A program made the position numbers and the translations under genes. A stretch of DNA of 64,000 nucleotides, from assembly GCA_044508835.1 (NCBI GenBank), contig JBIQHD010000003.1, positions 186,001-250,000 of the forward strand. The letters are read 5' to 3'. The stretch comes from JAKFDI01 sp044508835. GTDB taxonomy: Bacteria; Pseudomonadota; Gammaproteobacteria; Burkholderiales; Burkholderiaceae_C. The notes beneath the pieces are model-generated. The model ran no database searches, was not told the DNA's origin, and was given only the letters and a program-made list of their open reading frames with translations. The stretch's first letter is position 1; every line of letters begins with the position of its first letter. Below are positions 1 through 8,300 of this stretch, one piece after another.

Positions 1-618
1 GTCCAGGTGGACGACACCTTCGGCGACGACGCCGTGATCGGCGCCCTCAAGGGGCTGAAGGCGGTGAACCGGGGGCCGGTGGCGCACGAGAAGTACGACC
101 GCAGCAAGCCCGACTTCGGGCCCATCATTCCGCGCGTGATCGCCGGCAACCCGCAGGCGGTGATGTTCATCGGCTCCGGCACGGCGGTCGTCGACGGCAT
201 GAAGGCGCTGCGCGCGGCGGGATCGAGCGCGCAGATGCTCACCCTGTCGAACAACGCCTCGTCCGGCTTCGTGAAGGCGCTCGGCCCGCTGGCGCGCGGC
301 GTGATCGTGAGCCAGGTGCTGCCCTACGAGCGCTCCATCGCGGCGCCCATCGTGAAGGAGGCGCTCGACCTGGCCAAGCCCAAGGGCCTGGAGGTGACGC
401 CGGCGATGCTCGAGGGCTTCGCCTCGGCCAAGGTGCTGGTCGAGGGCCTGCGGCGCGCCGGCCCCAACCCCACGCCGCCGGGCCTCAAGCGCGCGCTGGA
501 GACGCTCCAGCGCTTCGACCTCGGCGGCCTGGAGGTGAGCTACTCGCCCACCGACCACACCGGGCTCGACTACGCCGACCTGTCCATCATCGGCGCCGAC
601 GGCCGCTTCATGCGCTGA
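1..618 (+). CDS. ABC transporter substrate-binding protein, C-terminal part (5' end outside window)
   Basis: The frame is open from the first base, so the gene starts upstream of the window and about 205 C-terminal residues are visible. The sequence has the look of the periplasmic Leu/Ile/Val-binding family (Peripla_BP_6): alternating Rossmann-like segments (PQAVMFIGSGTAVVDGMKAL, GVIVSQVLPYERS) and the late stretch with GLDYADL near the C terminus. Such proteins capture small substrates, often amino or aromatic acids, for an ABC importer. It ends at TGA 616-618 and runs head-on into the hydrolase gene seven bases away. The next operon has its own binding protein, so this is a second receptor that may share that transporter. 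The substrate cannot be told. Confidence 0.85.
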   Translation, partial: VQVDDTFGDDAVIGALKGLKAVNRGPVAHEKYDRSKPDFGPIIPRVIAGNPQAVMFIGSGTAVVDGMKALRAAGSSAQMLTLSNNASSGFVKALGPLARGVIVSQVLPYERSIAAPIVKEALDLAKPKGLEVTPAMLEGFASAKVLVEGLRRAGPNPTPPGLKRALETLQRFDLGGLEVSYSPTDHTGLDYADLSIIGADGRFMR

Positions 619-625
619 GCGGCCG

Positions 626-1477
626 TCAGTCGGCAGCGAGGAAGCGCTCCACCAGCGCCAGTTGTTCCGGCGTGTTGAGCGCCGGCGCGTGGCCGCAGCC
701 GGCGATGGTGGCCACCACCGCGCGCGGGCCGCGCACGCGCATCTGCTCGGCGGTCTCGGCCAGCAACAGGTCGGAGCTCTCGCCGCGCAGGCACAGCACC
801 GGCAGGCTCAGGCCGTCCCACTCGTCCCAGCGGCGGTAGTCGTCGGGATGGTGGGTGAACTGCATCACCATCTTCGGGTCGTAGTGCGGCGTCACGCGGC
901 CGTCGGGCAGGCGGCGGGTGGAGGTCTCGGTCAGGCGCCGCCACTGGGCGTCGCTCAGCCAGCCGTAGGGCTGGTAGACGGCGCGGAAGTAGCGCTCGAG
1001 CTCGCTCACCGTGTCGAAGGCCTCGGGCCGGCCGGCGTAGCTGCGGATGCGCTCGATGGCCGGCTCGGCGAGCTGCGGGCCGATGTCGTTGAGCACGAGG
1101 CGGCGCATGCGCCCGCGCAGCGGGCCGGCCGCGGCGACGAGCCCGATGGCACCGCCCATCGAGGTGCCGAGCCAGTGGAAGCGCTCGATGCCGAGCTGGT
1201 CGGCGAGCGCGGTGGCGAGCTTCACGTAGAACGCGAGGCAGTACTCGCGCTCGGGCTCGGGGCTCCACTGGCTCAGGCCGCGGCCCAGCGTGTCGGGGCA
1301 GATCACGCGGTAGCGCTGCGCCAGGTGCGCGGCCACCTCGTCCATGTCGCGCCCGGTGCGCGCCAGGCCGTGCCAGGCGATCACCGTCTCGGCATGCTGC
1401 GCGCCCCACTCCATGTAGTGCAGCTCGCGCCCTTCGCAGCGCAGGTAGCGCGACTCGGGGCTCGTTTCGGGTTTCAT
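626..1477 (-). CDS. alpha/beta hydrolase
   Basis: A 283-residue alpha/beta-hydrolase-fold protein. The nucleophile elbow GTSMGG puts the serine at about residue 106, an oxyanion-hole HG lies at 36-37, and a late GCGHAP supplies the probable catalytic histidine; an acidic residue in GESSDLLL fits the third triad member. There is no signal peptide, so it is probably cytoplasmic. I chose ATG 1477, with AAAGG about 11 bases upstream; a GTG at 1489 is the alternative. It is the last gene of the leftward liv-type operon, after livM and a palindromic repeat. Hydrolases here often act on esters or ring-cleavage products, so the transporter may import a compound this enzyme processes. That link is inference. 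Confidence 0.85.
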   Translation of the reverse strand: MKPETSPESRYLRCEGRELHYMEWGAQHAETVIAWHGLARTGRDMDEVAAHLAQRYRVICPDTLGRGLSQWSPEPEREYCLAFYVKLATALADQLGIERFHWLGTSMGGAIGLVAAAGPLRGRMRRLVLNDIGPQLAEPAIERIRSYAGRPEAFDTVSELERYFRAVYQPYGWLSDAQWRRLTETSTRRLPDGRVTPHYDPKMVMQFTHHPDDYRRWDEWDGLSLPVLCLRGESSDLLLAETAEQMRVRGPRAVVATIAGCGHAPALNTPEQLALVERFLAAD

Positions 1478-1498
1478 CGCTCTGCGCACCTTTCAAGC

Positions 1499-1580
1499 CA
1501 AGCAGGCACCGCGGAACCGGCTCTGCCGGTCCGCCGGTGCGGCCCCCTCGAGGGGGCGCGCGAAGCGCGCAGGGGGTGGT
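1499..1580. repeat. intergenic palindromic repeat, family A copy 1
   Basis: About 80 bases made of three hairpin-forming blocks: CCGGCTCTGCCGG, CCCCCTCGAGGGGG and GCGCGCGAAGCGCGC. It begins immediately after the stop codon of livM (leftward reading) and ends before the hydrolase. The same arrangement recurs at 8217-8295 and 31156-31232. It may act as a terminator or mRNA-stabilising structure; no T-run follows. Confidence 0.85.
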
Positions 1581-2642
1581 TCATTTCGCGCGCAGCCGCA
1601 GCCGGCCCACCACGCCGGTCGGGAAGTGATAGACCGACAGCACGAACAGGATGCCCAGCCACAGCAGCCAGCGGTCGGGCGAGACCACCTGCGACAGCAC
1701 CGGCACGCCCTCGAAGGCCGTGGCGCCGAGCGCCAGCAGGTCCTGCAGGTAGTTCTGCGCCAGCACGAAGAGCACGCTGCCGATGACCGCGCCGTAGATC
1801 GTGCCCATGCCGCCGATCACGACGATGAGCAGGATGTCGACCATGATCTCGAACGACAGCGAGGTGTCCGGCCCGTTGTAGCGCAGCCAGATGGCGAGCA
1901 GGCAGCCGGCGAGCGTGGCGAACAGCGCCGACAGCACGGTGCTCAGGGTGCGGTAGACCACCGTGCGGTAGCCGATGGCCTCGGCGCGGAAGTCGTTCTC
2001 GCGGATCGCCTGCAGCACGCGGCCGAACGGCGAGTTCACGATGCGCAGCAGGGCGAGCACCAGCACCACCGCCGTGAAGAACAGCAGGTAGTAGCTCATG
2101 AAGCGGCCGTCGATGGAGGCGCCGAGGAAGGGCTCGTCGAGGTAGTCGGTGCCGGGCTGCAGGGCCTCGGGCATGCGGAAGCTCAGCCCGTCCTCGCCGC
2201 CGGTGAACTCGGACAGCTGCGACGCCAGCGTGGCGAAGGCCGAGGCCACCGCGAGCGTGATCATCGCGAAGAAGATGGCCTTGACCCGCAGGCTGGCCAG
2301 CCCGACCACCAGCGACAGCACGAGCGACACCGCCAGCGCGCACGCCACGCCGACGCCGAGCGCGGCCCAGCCCGCGTCGAGCCGGCTGCTGGCGATCGCC
2401 ACGCCGTAGGCGCCGATGCCGAAGAACATGGTGTGCGCGAAGCTCACGATGCCGGTGTAGCCCAGCAGCAGGTCGAAGCTCGCCACCAGCACGATGAAGA
2501 CGACGACCTTGGCCGCGACGTTCAGCGCCTTCGTGCTCGGGAACAGGAAGGGCGCGAAGGCGAGGCCGACGAGGATGGCGACCAGCAGCAGCGCCAGCCA
2601 GCGGCTGCGCGGCAGGTCGTGGGAGAGGAGGCGGTTGATCAT
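1581..2642 (-). CDS. livM: branched-chain amino acid-type ABC transporter permease LivM
   Basis: A 353-residue polytopic inner-membrane protein with about eight hydrophobic segments and the LivM-family loop (GRVLQAIRENDFRAEAIGY) that contacts the ATPases. It pairs with LivH to form the membrane channel of a hydrophobic amino acid/amide-type (HAAT) importer. Start ATG 2642 is preceded by GAAGGG, which lies inside an intergenic repeat that fills the gap to livH. The leftward order K-G-F-H-M is complete. The substrate could be branched-chain amino acids, urea, amides or aromatic acids; the sequence does not decide. Confidence 0.93.
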   Translation of the reverse strand: MINRLLSHDLPRSRWLALLLVAILVGLAFAPFLFPSTKALNVAAKVVVFIVLVASFDLLLGYTGIVSFAHTMFFGIGAYGVAIASSRLDAGWAALGVGVACALAVSLVLSLVVGLASLRVKAIFFAMITLAVASAFATLASQLSEFTGGEDGLSFRMPEALQPGTDYLDEPFLGASIDGRFMSYYLLFFTAVVLVLALLRIVNSPFGRVLQAIRENDFRAEAIGYRTVVYRTLSTVLSALFATLAGCLLAIWLRYNGPDTSLSFEIMVDILLIVVIGGMGTIYGAVIGSVLFVLAQNYLQDLLALGATAFEGVPVLSQVVSPDRWLLWLGILFVLSVYHFPTGVVGRLRLRAK

Positions 2643-2692
2643 GACGACCCTTCGTCGAACGAGTACGTTCGCCGGTCCCCCGAGGGGATGCG
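2643..2692. repeat. intergenic repeat, family C copy 1 (carries the livM ribosome-binding site)
   Basis: This block lies between livH and livM. It contains the near-palindrome CGAACGAGTACGTTCG and the palindrome CCCCCGAGGGG. Read leftward, its end GAAGGGTCGTC abuts the livM ATG and provides the Shine-Dalgarno sequence. The same edge sequences recur at 40128-40258, again directly before a start codon. Confidence 0.75.
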
Positions 2693-2709
2693 TCGAAAAG
2701 CCATGGCGT

Positions 2710-3729
2710 TCATCGGTTCGTCACCGGATACAGGCCCTGCGGCCGCCACAGCAGGATGGCCACCATCAGCCCGATGTTCGAGAACATCGCGACCTTGGGC
2801 GTGAGGAAGCCGGTGTAGTTGGCCATCAGCCCGACCAGCAGCGCGCCGACGAAGCAGCCGAAGGTGGAGCCCAGCCCGCCGATGATGATGACGATGAAGA
2901 TCAGCACGTTGACCTGTGCGCCCATCTGCGGCACCACGCCCTGCTGGTACAGGCCCCACAGCGTGCCGCCCAGGCCCGCCAGCGCCGAGCCGGCGACGAA
3001 CACGCCGACGAACAGGCGGCGGATGCGGTAGCCGAGGCTCTCCACCATCTCCCGGTCCTGCACGCCGGCGCGCACCAGCAGCCCGAGCTTGGTGCGGTTG
3101 AGCGTGAACAGCATGGCCGCCAGCACCACCGCGCCGACCACCACCGCGAAGAGGCGGAACTTCTCCACCGCCGCGTCGCCGAAGATGAAGGCCCCGCGCA
3201 GGGTCTCGGGCAGCGGCAGCGGAATCTGCTGCGGCCCCCAGAACAGCTTGATCATCTCCTCGCCGATGATCATGCCGCCCATGGTGATGAGGATCTGCTT
3301 CAGGTGCTGGCCGTAGACCGGGCGCACCAGCACGCGCTCGAAGGCCCAGCCCACGGCGCCGGCCACGGCCATCGCCACCAGCATGGCCGGGAAGATGGCG
3401 GCCAGGTTCAGCCACAGGCTGTCGGCGGCGGTCCAGTCGCCCATGAAGGCCAGCATGCTGGTGGCGACGAAGGCGCCCAGCGCGATGAAGGCGCCGTGGC
3501 CGAAGTGCAGCACGTCCATCAGGCCGAAGACGAGCGTCAGGCCCGAGGCGATGATGAAGACGATCATGCCCATCGCCAGGCCCGCGACGGTGAGCGTGAC
3601 CCAGGTCGACTGCGAGCCGATCAGCGGCAGCGCCAGCAGCGCGAGCGCCGGCACCAGGGCGAGCGGCAGCCAGTCGAACGTGGACCGCGGCGTGGCCGCC
3701 GCGGCGCCCGGCAGGGAGGTCGCGCTCAT
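2710..3729 (-). CDS. livH: branched-chain amino acid-type ABC transporter permease LivH
   Basis: A 339-residue membrane permease of the LivH family. It has about eight to nine hydrophobic helices and the conserved segment ILITMGGMIIGEEMIKLFWG, with GLGSTFGCFVGALLVG near the C terminus. It forms the transport channel with LivM. The ATG at 3729 overlaps the livF stop by four bases (ATGA), so translation is probably coupled. A longer leftward reading frame runs through this region, but it is livF sequence in the wrong frame, so the start at 3729 is preferred. Confidence 0.93.
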   Translation of the reverse strand: MSATSLPGAAAATPRSTFDWLPLALVPALALLALPLIGSQSTWVTLTVAGLAMGMIVFIIASGLTLVFGLMDVLHFGHGAFIALGAFVATSMLAFMGDWTAADSLWLNLAAIFPAMLVAMAVAGAVGWAFERVLVRPVYGQHLKQILITMGGMIIGEEMIKLFWGPQQIPLPLPETLRGAFIFGDAAVEKFRLFAVVVGAVVLAAMLFTLNRTKLGLLVRAGVQDREMVESLGYRIRRLFVGVFVAGSALAGLGGTLWGLYQQGVVPQMGAQVNVLIFIVIIIGGLGSTFGCFVGALLVGLMANYTGFLTPKVAMFSNIGLMVAILLWRPQGLYPVTNR

Positions 3730-4478
3730 TGGTGCGCTCCCAGCGACAGGCCCAGCAGGCGCTGCTGCAGCGCCTCGTCCTCGGCCAGCGCCGCCATCGC
3801 GCCGCGATGCACCACGCGCCCGTCGTCCATCACCGCCACGCGGTCGCCGAGGGCGCGCGCCATGGCGAAGTTCTGCTCCACCAGCAGCACCGTGGTCTGC
3901 GTGCGCTTGAGCTCGCGCAGCGCCTCGATCAGGTTCTGCACGATGGACGGCGCCAGGCCCTTGCTCGGCTCGTCGATCAGCAGCAGTCTTTGCTGCTCGA
4001 TCATGGCGCGCGCGATGGCGAGCATCTGCTTCTGCCCGCCCGAGAGCTTGCCCGCCGGATGCAGCCAGAACTTCTTCAGCGCCGGGAACAGGCCGAACAG
4101 CCACTCCAGCCGCTGCGTGTCCATCTGGTCGGCATGGCGCGCGCCGCGGGCGGCCAGCACCATGTTCTCGCGCACGGAAAGGTCGGCGAAGATGCCCATG
4201 CTTTCGGGCACGTAGGCGATGCCCGCCTGCGCGATGTCGGGCGTGCCGTATCCCTTGCGCGCGCCCTCGCCGCCGATCGTCTGCCCGTCGAAGACGACGC
4301 GGCCCTTCGAGGCCGGCCACAGGCCCATGATGGTGCGCAGCGTGGTCGTCTTGCCCGCGCCGTTGCGGCCGAGCAGCATCGTCACCTCGCCCGCGGGCAC
4401 CTCGAAGTCGACGCCGTGCAGGATGTGGTAGGCGCCGATGTGCGTGTGCACGTCTTCCAGCGTGAGAAGCGCCGTCAT
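3726..4478 (-). CDS. livF: ABC transporter ATP-binding protein LivF
   Basis: A 250-residue ABC ATPase with Walker A GRNGAGKTT, signature LSGGQKQ, Walker B LLLIDEPSKGLAP and switch histidine in the LLVEQN segment typical of LivF rather than LivG. It powers the LivHM channel from the cytoplasmic face. The start ATG 4478 overlaps the livG stop by four bases. Length and motifs are normal for the family. Confidence 0.95.
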   Translation of the reverse strand: MTALLTLEDVHTHIGAYHILHGVDFEVPAGEVTMLLGRNGAGKTTTLRTIMGLWPASKGRVVFDGQTIGGEGARKGYGTPDIAQAGIAYVPESMGIFADLSVRENMVLAARGARHADQMDTQRLEWLFGLFPALKKFWLHPAGKLSGGQKQMLAIARAMIEQQRLLLIDEPSKGLAPSIVQNLIEALRELKRTQTTVLLVEQNFAMARALGDRVAVMDDGRVVHRGAMAALAEDEALQQRLLGLSLGAHQ

Positions 4479-5230
4479 GCCGGCTCCTCCGCCGCCATGC
4501 CCAGGTAGGCCTGCTGCACCACCGGCGAGGCGATCACCGCGGCCGGGTCGCCGTCGGCCACGAGCTGGCCGTTGTGCAGCACGATGATGCGGTCGGCCAG
4601 CTCGCGCACCACGTCCATCTTGTGTTCCACGAGCAGGATGGTCTTGTCGCCGCGCGCCTTGAGCGCGCGGATGAGGTCGAGGATCACCGGCACGTCGTCC
4701 ACGCTCATGCCGGCGGTGGGTTCGTCGAACATGTAGACGCTGGGCTCCAGCGCCATCAGCATCGCCACCTCCAGCTTGCGCTGGTCGCCGTGCGGCAGGC
4801 TGCTGGCCGGCACGTCGGCGCGGTCGGCGAGCTTGACGATCTCCACGAGCTGGTGCGCACGCTCCAGCGTGTTGCGGTGGTCGAGCCACACCGACCACAG
4901 GTCCAGGCCCTCGCGCCGGCGCGACTGCACGGCCAGGCGCACGTTCTCCACCACCGACAGGTTGGGAAAGAGCTGCGTGAGCTGGAACGCGCGCCCCAGG
5001 CCCCGGTGCGTGCGTGCCGGCACGGTGTCGTGGGTGATGTCCACGCCGTCCAGCCGCACCGTGCCCTCGCTCGCGCGCAGCTGGCCCGAGATCAGGTTGA
5101 AGTACGTCGTCTTGCCCGCGCCGTTGGGGCCGACGATGGCCGTCAGCGTGCCGGGCGTGAACGCGCACGACACGCGGTCGACCGCGACGTGCCCGCCGAA
5201 GCGGATGGTGAGGTTGTGGGTTTCGAGCAT
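4475..5230 (-). CDS. livG: ABC transporter ATP-binding protein LivG
   Basis: A 251-residue ABC ATPase with Walker A GPNGAGKTT and Walker B YMFDEPTAGMS. The D-loop/H-loop stretch ILLVEHKMDVV is the LivG pattern. The signature helix reads LPHGDQRKLE, a normal variation of LSGGQ for this subfamily. A longer frame runs upstream to 5317, but its first 29 codons are the palindromic repeat at 5239-5343, so ATG 5230 is the start. It pairs with LivF as the ATPase heterodimer of the importer. Confidence 0.94.
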   Translation of the reverse strand: MLETHNLTIRFGGHVAVDRVSCAFTPGTLTAIVGPNGAGKTTYFNLISGQLRASEGTVRLDGVDITHDTVPARTHRGLGRAFQLTQLFPNLSVVENVRLAVQSRRREGLDLWSVWLDHRNTLERAHQLVEIVKLADRADVPASSLPHGDQRKLEVAMLMALEPSVYMFDEPTAGMSVDDVPVILDLIRALKARGDKTILLVEHKMDVVRELADRIIVLHNGQLVADGDPAAVIASPVVQQAYLGMAAEEPA

Positions 5231-5238
5231 TTCTTGCT

Positions 5239-5343
5239 CCCTCTCCCCTCTGGGGAGAGGGTTGGGGTGAGGGGCGCGGCCTTGCCGGCAGATCCGTTCG
5301 CCTTCGGCGACCCTCACCCCTGCCCTCTCCCAGAGGGAGAGGG
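5239..5343. repeat. inverted pair of REP-like palindromes between livK and livG (family D)
   Basis: There are two copies of one motif in opposite orientation, 5239-5274 and 5311-5343. Each has a perfect hairpin: CCCTCTCCCC with GGGGAGAGGG (5239-5261) and CCCTCTCCC with GGGAGAGGG (5323-5343). Each is flanked by a CCCTCACCCC-type arm. The arrangement resembles a BIME. It lies after the binding-protein gene, where such hairpins often protect the upstream mRNA and raise binding-protein yield; that role is inference. Confidence 0.85.
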
Positions 5344-5381
5344 AGAAATACGCCCCCTCTGCAGGAGAGGAGGAGGACAGA

Positions 5382-6596
5382 TCAACGCTTGTTGCGAATC
5401 GGAATGTCCATCTCTTCCGGCTTGATCTCGTGGACCAGCTCCGGCACGCCCCAGGCGAAGGCCGGGTCGTTCTTGATCCGGAAGTGGTACATCGACTGCA
5501 TGGCCTGGTGGTCTTCCTTGCGGAAGGTCATCTTGCCCTTGGGCGTCTCGAAGCTCATGCCTTCCATGGTCTTGATGAGCTTGTTGGTGCTGGTGTCGCC
5601 GCCGGTCTTCTTCAGCGCCTCGACGATGGCGATGCCCGCGCTCATGCCGCCCGCGGTGAAGAAGTCGGGCGGGCTCTTGAAGCGCGTGTAGTGGTTGGCC
5701 ACCAGCCATTCGTTGACCGGGTTCTTCGGGATGCCGAAGTAGTAGTAGGCCGCGCCTTCCATGCCGGGGAAGCGCTTGTATTCGGTCATGGCCGGCAGGA
5801 TGTTGCCGCCGGTGGAGATCTCGATGCCGTAGCGCTTGAGGTCGAGGTCAGCGATCTTGAACGGGTTGCCCGCGCCGGCCCAGACGATCCAGATCACCTT
5901 GCGCCCGGGCTGGTCCTTGAGCTTGTCGATCAGGCGCTGCGCCCCGGCGGTGAAGTCGGTGGTGGCCGGCGGCAGGTACTCCTCGTGCACGATCTTGGCG
6001 GTCTTGATGGCGTCCTTGAACGCCTTCACGCCGTCGCGCCCGAAGGCCCAGTCCTGCGCCAGCGTGGCGATGGTCACGCCCGGCTTGTCCAGGGCGACCG
6101 CGTTGCTGATCGCGTCCTGCGAGCTGTTGCGCCCGGTGCGGAAGATGTACTTGTTCCACTTCTCGCCAGTGATCGAGTCGGCCACGGCCGGCTCCACCAG
6201 CAGGATCTTCTTGTACTCCTCGGCCACCGACAGCATCGCCAGCGCCACGCCCGAGCCGGTGGTGCCGACCGCCAGGTCCGCCTTGTCGTCGCCGTAGGCG
6301 GCGGCCAGCAGGCTCTTGCCCACGTCGGGCTTGCCCTGGTCGTCCTTCTCGATGACCACGAGCTTCTTGCCGTTGACCGCCATCGTGCCGTTGGTGGCGT
6401 ATTCCAGGCCCAGCATCAGGCCGGTCTGCGTCTGCTTGCCGTAGGCCTCGAGCGGGCCGCTCTTGCCGTAGACGTGGGCGATGCGGATTTCGCCCTTGTT
6501 CTGCGCCAGCGCGGCGCCGGGGAGCAGCGCGACGGCCGCGGCGGTGAGCGAGAGCGCGCCCAGCAGGGTGCGGCGCGCGAAGCGTGTTCCGGACAT
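5382..6596 (-). CDS. ABC transporter substrate-binding protein, liv-type
   Basis: A 404-residue periplasmic binding protein (Peripla_BP_6). The N terminus FARRTLLGALSLTAAAVALL followed by GAALAQ is a signal peptide with an AxA-type cleavage site; the twin Arg could also allow Tat export. The mature part starts EIRIAHVYGKSGPLEAYGKQ, typical of the family. Start ATG 6596 has a strong AAGGAG upstream; an upstream extension to 6779 lacks such support. It is first in the operon with livG, F, H and M. The SGPLEAYGKQ pattern resembles receptors annotated for aromatic acids or amides, so leucine transport should not be assumed. Confidence 0.92.
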   Translation of the reverse strand: MSGTRFARRTLLGALSLTAAAVALLPGAALAQNKGEIRIAHVYGKSGPLEAYGKQTQTGLMLGLEYATNGTMAVNGKKLVVIEKDDQGKPDVGKSLLAAAYGDDKADLAVGTTGSGVALAMLSVAEEYKKILLVEPAVADSITGEKWNKYIFRTGRNSSQDAISNAVALDKPGVTIATLAQDWAFGRDGVKAFKDAIKTAKIVHEEYLPPATTDFTAGAQRLIDKLKDQPGRKVIWIVWAGAGNPFKIADLDLKRYGIEISTGGNILPAMTEYKRFPGMEGAAYYYFGIPKNPVNEWLVANHYTRFKSPPDFFTAGGMSAGIAIVEALKKTGGDTSTNKLIKTMEGMSFETPKGKMTFRKEDHQAMQSMYHFRIKNDPAFAWGVPELVHEIKPEEMDIPIRNKR

Positions 6597-6798
6597 GAAA
6601 GTCTCCTTGGTCGTGGAGGCCGGCGTCCCGTCGGCCACGGCGGCTCTGAGCGCAAGGCGTGTGCCAATGCACCATCTAGGTGCAAACCCTGAGAAAACGG
6701 GTGGATTCCGGCCCGGAAGCGGCCGGCCGCTGCCTGCATTCCAGACAAGGGAGATTTTCATCGTCTGGCAATCGGACATATGTCCGGAAGCTGGACGC

Positions 6799-8298
6799 CT
6801 ACCGCCAGCACTCCACCAGCACCGTGAACCGCTGCGCCCGGCGCGCGATCTCCTGGGTGCTCAGGGCCGCCGGCGCCTCGCCGGCCCGCGCCGGCGCGAG
6901 GCCGTGGGCCGAGAGAAAGCCCGACACCACCTCGCCCGTGATGGCGAAGTTCACGTTCTGCGGCGACCGCCCGCCGAGCTGCGCCACGCGCCGCGCGTCG
7001 AGCTGCGCCACCACCACGCCGAGCAGGCGCCCGGCGCCGTCCAGCAGCGGCCCGCCGCTGTTGCCCGGCTGGATGGGCGCGGTGATCTGCAGCAGCCGCC
7101 GGTCGCCGCGCGGCCCGCCGGCGCTGCTGACGATGCCGGTGGTCACGTTGATGCCCGACAGCAGCCCCGCCAGCGGATAGCCCACCACGGTGACGGGCTC
7201 GCCCACTTGCGCCGCCTCGTCGCGCAGCGCCACCGGGGTGCCGCCCACCTCGGCGTCGGCGCCTTCCCAGTCGATGAGCGCGAGGTCGGCGCGCGGGTCG
7301 CTCGCGCGCAGCGTCGCCGCGCCGCGGCCGGCCACCTGCAGGCGGCTGCAGCCGTCGACGACGTGGTGATTGGTCACCACGCGCCCCGGCGCGACGACGA
7401 CGCCGCTGCCGCTGGTGCGCGGCGGGGCCGCCGGCGCGGCCGCGGCGCCGGGTACGGCGGCGGCGGGGGGTGCCGCCGGCAGGGGCGCGCGCAGCGCCAG
7501 CGCCGCCGCCTGCCGCTGCCCGGCCGCCTGCTCGGCCGCGGCGCGCTGCTCGGGCGTGAGCTCGCGCTCCACGCGGTCGCGCATGCGCTGGTAGCGGTGC
7601 GGCGAGACCGTGCCCTTGCCCGCCGCGAGCAGCAGCCAGGCGTAGGCCTGGGCGTTGTCCTGCGCCACGCCCACGCCGTCGGCATAGGCCAGGCCCAGCA
7701 GGCCCTGGCTGTCGGGGTCGCCCGCCTCGGCGCCGCGCCGCCACCAGGCGACGGCCCCGGCCTCGTCGCGCACCAGCCCGCGGCCATGCGCCAGCATCAG
7801 GCCGTAGCGGCCGATCGCGATCGGCAGGCCCTGCTGCGCCGCCCGGTGGTACCAGGCCGCGGCCTCGACATCGTTGCGCGCCACGCCGCTGGCGTTGGAC
7901 AGCAGCTCGCCCAGCAGCCACTGCGCGTTCGCATGGCCCGCCGCGGCGGCGGCGCGGATCAGCCGCAGCGCGCGCGCCTCGTCCTTGGGCACGCCGCGCC
8001 CGCCGATCAGCAGCATGCCGAGCGCCGTCTGCGCGCCCGGGTCGCCGCGTGCCGCCTCGGGCTCCAGCAGCTTCGCGGCGGCGGCGAAGTCGCCGCGCGC
8101 CATCGCCGCGTTGCCGGCGGCCACATCGGCCTGCGCGCCGAAGACCGCACAGCACAGCCCGAGCGCCAATGCGCTCAGCAACCGCGCCCGCCTGCAGAAC
8201 GAAACTGCAATCTTCCCAAGCGAACGCCGCGGAGCCGGCTTTGCCGGTCCGCCGGCGTTGCCCCTCGAGGGGCGCGCGAAGCGCGTAGGGGTGGTCAT
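6799..8298 (-). CDS. secreted Sel1-repeat and trypsin-like serine protease fusion
   Basis: About 499 residues if read from ATG 8298. The first ~28 codons are intergenic repeat A2, so the true start may lie further in, for example TTG 8181. A signal-like segment (LLSALALGLCCAVFGAQA) is followed by four or five Sel1/TPR-like repeats (AAAWYHRAAQQG, AVAWWRRGAEAG). An Ala/Pro linker then leads to a Deg/trypsin-type domain with the triad His in TNHHVVDG, Asp in ADLALIDWEG and Ser in QPGNSGGPLLD. No PDZ domain is visible. It is probably a periplasmic or exported protease whose Sel1 part binds partner proteins. It follows the MFS gene with almost no gap and ends at TAG 6799. Confidence 0.82.
   Translation of the reverse strand: MTTPTRFARPSRGNAGGPAKPAPRRSLGKIAVSFCRRARLLSALALGLCCAVFGAQADVAAGNAAMARGDFAAAAKLLEPEAARGDPGAQTALGMLLIGGRGVPKDEARALRLIRAAAAAGHANAQWLLGELLSNASGVARNDVEAAAWYHRAAQQGLPIAIGRYGLMLAHGRGLVRDEAGAVAWWRRGAEAGDPDSQGLLGLAYADGVGVAQDNAQAYAWLLLAAGKGTVSPHRYQRMRDRVERELTPEQRAAAEQAAGQRQAAALALRAPLPAAPPAAAVPGAAAAPAAPPRTSGSGVVVAPGRVVTNHHVVDGCSRLQVAGRGAATLRASDPRADLALIDWEGADAEVGGTPVALRDEAAQVGEPVTVVGYPLAGLLSGINVTTGIVSSAGGPRGDRRLLQITAPIQPGNSGGPLLDGAGRLLGVVVAQLDARRVAQLGGRSPQNVNFAITGEVVSGFLSAHGLAPARAGEAPAALSTQEIARRAQRFTVLVECWR
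8217..8295. repeat. intergenic palindromic repeat, family A copy 2
   Basis: Same design as 1499-1580: CCGGCTTTGCCGG, then CCCCTCGAGGGG, then GCGCGCGAAGCGCG, ending right beside the stop codon of the MFS gene. Read leftward it is open in frame with the protease gene and appears to have been captured as the first codons of that reading frame. Confidence 0.85.
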
Positions 8299-8300
8299 AT

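Noticed and set aside
5231..5317. N-terminal extension of LivG
   Set aside because: The extra codons are the REP-like repeat; ATPase family sequence starts at ATG 5230.
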